From NCBI RefSeq assembly GCF_014836715.1, contig NZ_JACSQI010000005.1, positions 1 through 64,000 on the forward strand: DNA of 64,000 nucleotides, written 5' to 3'. Of this stretch, positions 62,157 to 64,000 are shown one piece after another; the stretch's first letter is position 1; every line of letters begins with the position of its first letter. Source of the stretch: Escherichia whittamii (GTDB lineage Bacteria > Pseudomonadota > Gammaproteobacteria > Enterobacterales > Enterobacteriaceae). The position numbers and the translations under genes were made by a program. Under the pieces are notes generated by a model. That model had not been told where the DNA came from, searched no databases, and saw only the letters and a program-made list of their open reading frames with translations.

Positions 62157-63509
62157 CTACGCATCCTTTTTTCTTGGCTGTAATTTGCTAAGGCAGCCAT
62201 GATAAGTTTCCCGATATTTGGCGCTCATATCCTTTCCGGTTTCATACATCGCGGCGATAATCTCATCCAGGGTGATACTCGGCTCGCTGATGCGGTTCAG
62301 CGCCATCGTTGCCGCATTGATGGCTTTTACGGCTGAGATAGCATTTCGCTCAATACAAGGAATTTGTACCTGTCCACCGACAGGATCGCAGGTCAAACCT
62401 AAATGGTGCTCCATCGCAATTTCAGCCGCGCTGAGTACCTGAGCCACTGACCCGCCCATGAGTTCTGCTAACCCTGCTGCCGCCATCGAACTGGCAACGC
62501 CTATTTCGCCCTGACAACCAACTTCAGAGCCCAGAATAGATGCATTTTGTTTGAACAGAATGGCGATAGCGCCGGCGGTAAGAAAAAAGCGGGTAACGGC
62601 AGAAGTATCAAGCTCGTGAATAAATTTATCATACCAGCACAACACCGCGGGGATAATGCCACTCGCGCCGTTGGTGGGTGCGGTCACGACTCGTCCTCCG
62701 GCAGCATTTTCTTCGCTCACCGCAATGGCAAAAGTATTGACCCAATTCAGCGCCGTCAAGAAGTCATTGGTATATCCCTTCGCCTGCAATGATTTATACA
62801 AAGCGCAGGCGCGTCGGGGAACTTTATACGGTCCGGGAAGCAACCCTTCAGTATGCATACCACGATGAATCGCATCCTTCATTACTAACCACTTCGTATT
62901 GAAGTTCTCATGCAGAAAAGTAGCAGCATGGAATTGCAGTTCATTTTTCATCATTAATGCTGCAACAGATAACCCGTTTTGTTGGCAAAGCATTAACAAT
63001 TCTTTTGCGTTCTGGAATTCATAAGGATATGACGCGGTAGAGGAGGAAATATTCGCCTCTCCGGCTTTTTGCACCTGACCGTCGCCGACAGAAAACCAGG
63101 TTTCTTCATAAAGTGTAAACCAGTCATCTTTGGCACGAAATGTCATCGCATAAGGATGTCCCGGGTGCGCCTGTGGACTAGAAAGAATGGCAATACCAAC
63201 ATCTATACCTGGCGAAATTTCCAGCATCGCCTCGCTTTCTGCACGCCTGATGGTGTCTATTTCCATGCGGATGTCCACACTATCGGGCAACTGTCCCTGT
63301 AATCCGAGATAAATCGCGACATCAACATTATGACACTTGCGGCTCAATGACAGCGCGCCATAAAGTTCAACATCAATTTTCCGCAACAGAGGCAACACTT
63401 CTCGCTGTTTCAATTGTGAAACAAAATTATAAGCCGCACGCATTGGTCCGACAGTGCGGGAACTGGATGGACCTAGAACTATTTTGAATATATCTACACA
63501 GCTTTCCAT
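62157..63509 (-). CDS. Divergent L-serine dehydratase-like iron-sulfur enzyme
   Basis: A 450-residue protein with both halves of bacterial [4Fe-4S] serine dehydratases (SdaA/SdaB/TdcG). The three cluster cysteines are C332 (GCQGE), C374 (TCDPVGG) and C385 (PCIERN), with the family spacing of 42 and 11. The N-terminal active-site loops deviate: GPSSSRT at 13-19 where the family has SSSHT, and SLSRKCHNVD near 54-63 in place of the usual T-G-K-G-H-x-T-D. It may act on another hydroxy-amino acid. The start is uncertain: ATG at 63509 or a TTG at 63530. Confidence 0.8.
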   Translation of the reverse strand: MESCVDIFKIVLGPSSSRTVGPMRAAYNFVSQLKQREVLPLLRKIDVELYGALSLSRKCHNVDVAIYLGLQGQLPDSVDIRMEIDTIRRAESEAMLEISPGIDVGIAILSSPQAHPGHPYAMTFRAKDDWFTLYEETWFSVGDGQVQKAGEANISSSTASYPYEFQNAKELLMLCQQNGLSVAALMMKNELQFHAATFLHENFNTKWLVMKDAIHRGMHTEGLLPGPYKVPRRACALYKSLQAKGYTNDFLTALNWVNTFAIAVSEENAAGGRVVTAPTNGASGIIPAVLCWYDKFIHELDTSAVTRFFLTAGAIAILFKQNASILGSEVGCQGEIGVASSMAAAGLAELMGGSVAQVLSAAEIAMEHHLGLTCDPVGGQVQIPCIERNAISAVKAINAATMALNRISEPSITLDEIIAAMYETGKDMSAKYRETYHGCLSKLQPRKKDA

Positions 63510-63530
63510 TTCTGCAAATGATTCCTTCAA

Positions 63531-63720
63531 CTCGGAAAATTAGTCATTAGTTATATCGTAGTAAAGATATCAAAAACGATACCTTTAGCACCTTATTATT
63601 CCAGGGTATCAAAAAGAGCACTTTTTTATCTTTTATTTAACATTCACAATTGTGATTGTTGGATACATCTGCATATATAAAACCTTATTATAATCTTTGT
63701 GACTAAAAAGGAGCGGTAAA
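63531..63720. promoter_or_regulatory. Divergent control region of the yeiG-adjacent genes
   Basis: An AT-rich gap between the divergent serine-dehydratase-like gene and the last gene. It holds a perfect palindrome TCACAATTGTGA (63644-63655), TATCAAAAA repeated directly at 63568-63576 and 63607-63615, and a plus-strand TATAAT at 63689-63694. These are candidate operators for the XRE regulator or CRP. Confidence 0.5.
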
Positions 63721-64000
63721 TGACGATTATTTATTTCTTGTCGCCAACAGGCGTCGGCAACATCAAAAAATGCCTGCAAGATTATTTAAAAAATTTAAAA
63801 GTACCCCCTCAGTTTTTTTTGTTAACGATACATTACAGCGAGCAGATAAATAAAGATTATCTAAAGCTTACGTTACCTGATTATATTGCCAGTACTGCTT
63901 TTTATGTTGGTTTACGACTCTGCGCCGATGATCAACGGTTTGATTTTTTCCGCAAACCTGCGGTCTTACCCAACCAAGGGATTATTGCCTTTGATATGGA
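63721..64000 (+). CDS. Unknown protein, N-terminal part (cut by window end)
   Basis: ATG at 63721 preceded by AAGGAG at six-base spacing opens a frame of at least 93 codons to the window edge: MTIIYFLSPTGVGNIKKCLQ and onwards. I do not recognise it. The start resembles a beta-strand followed by a P-loop (GPSGVGK-like) in which the key Lys is Asn and the first Gly is Ser, and the next segment faintly recalls guanylate-kinase-fold enzymes such as PhnN. This is weak. It is divergent from the serine-dehydratase-like operon. Confidence 0.65.

Overview
The window is a chromosomal segment of Escherichia coli, not a K-12-type strain. From recall of the K-12 map, gene order and protein sequences follow its yeh-yoh-yei segment closely: yehA-E, mrp, metG, the molR/yehI cluster, yehK-S, btsSR, mlrA, yehW-osmF, bglX, dld, pbpG, yohC-yohP, dusC, yohJK, cdd, sanA, yeiS, preTA, mglBAC, galS, yeiB, folE, yeiG. 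Differences from K-12 are an IS50-like insertion sequence end at the left edge, intact large WGR/DUF4132 genes, a tandem type I toxin-antitoxin locus between yehK and yehL, a decayed yohF, an intact mdtQ, a slightly shortened galS, and non-K-12 genes after yeiG where K-12 has cirA.

Layout. 1-77: right end of an IS4-family (IS50-like) element. 149-5561 (minus): Yeh chaperone-usher fimbrial operon yehDCBA plus yehE. 5820-9130: divergent mrp and metG. 9271-20898 (plus): three tandem paralogues of about 1200-1270 residues, two with an N-terminal WGR domain and all with a DUF4132-type C-terminal half, followed by yehK. 20902-22003: two 492-bp direct repeats, each a Zor toxin (29 residues) with a divergent Orz antisense RNA. 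22097-28616 (plus): yehL (MoxR-type AAA+ ATPase), yehM (DUF5682), yehP (von Willebrand A), yehQ (SWIM zinc finger), translationally coupled. This is the most intriguing system here: a MoxR/VWA chaperone-like module with no firmly assigned function, next to the WGR/DUF4132 proteins.

28723-33265: lipoprotein yehR, yehS, pyruvate-sensing btsSR, curli regulator mlrA, small membrane protein yohO. 33246-36982 (minus): osmF-yehYXW betaine-type ABC transporter. 37219-42568: bglX, dld, pbpG, separated by REP/BIME repeats. 42742-46065: yohC, yohD, the yohF remnant, mdtQ, yohP. 46162-46352 is a GC-rich, highly structured non-coding element. 46462-50951: dusC, yohJK, cdd, sanA, yeiS. 51143-53610: preTA pyrimidine reductase. 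53762-58687 (minus): mglBAC galactose transporter and its repressor galS, with recognisable CRP and GalR/S operators. 58829-61765: yeiB, folE, yeiG.

61766-64000 holds genes absent from K-12 at this site: a two-gene minus-strand operon (divergent serine-dehydratase-like enzyme plus XRE regulator) and a divergent unknown gene cut by the window edge. No tRNA, rRNA or CRISPR array was seen. All identifications rest on reading the sequence and recall of the families; no database search was run.
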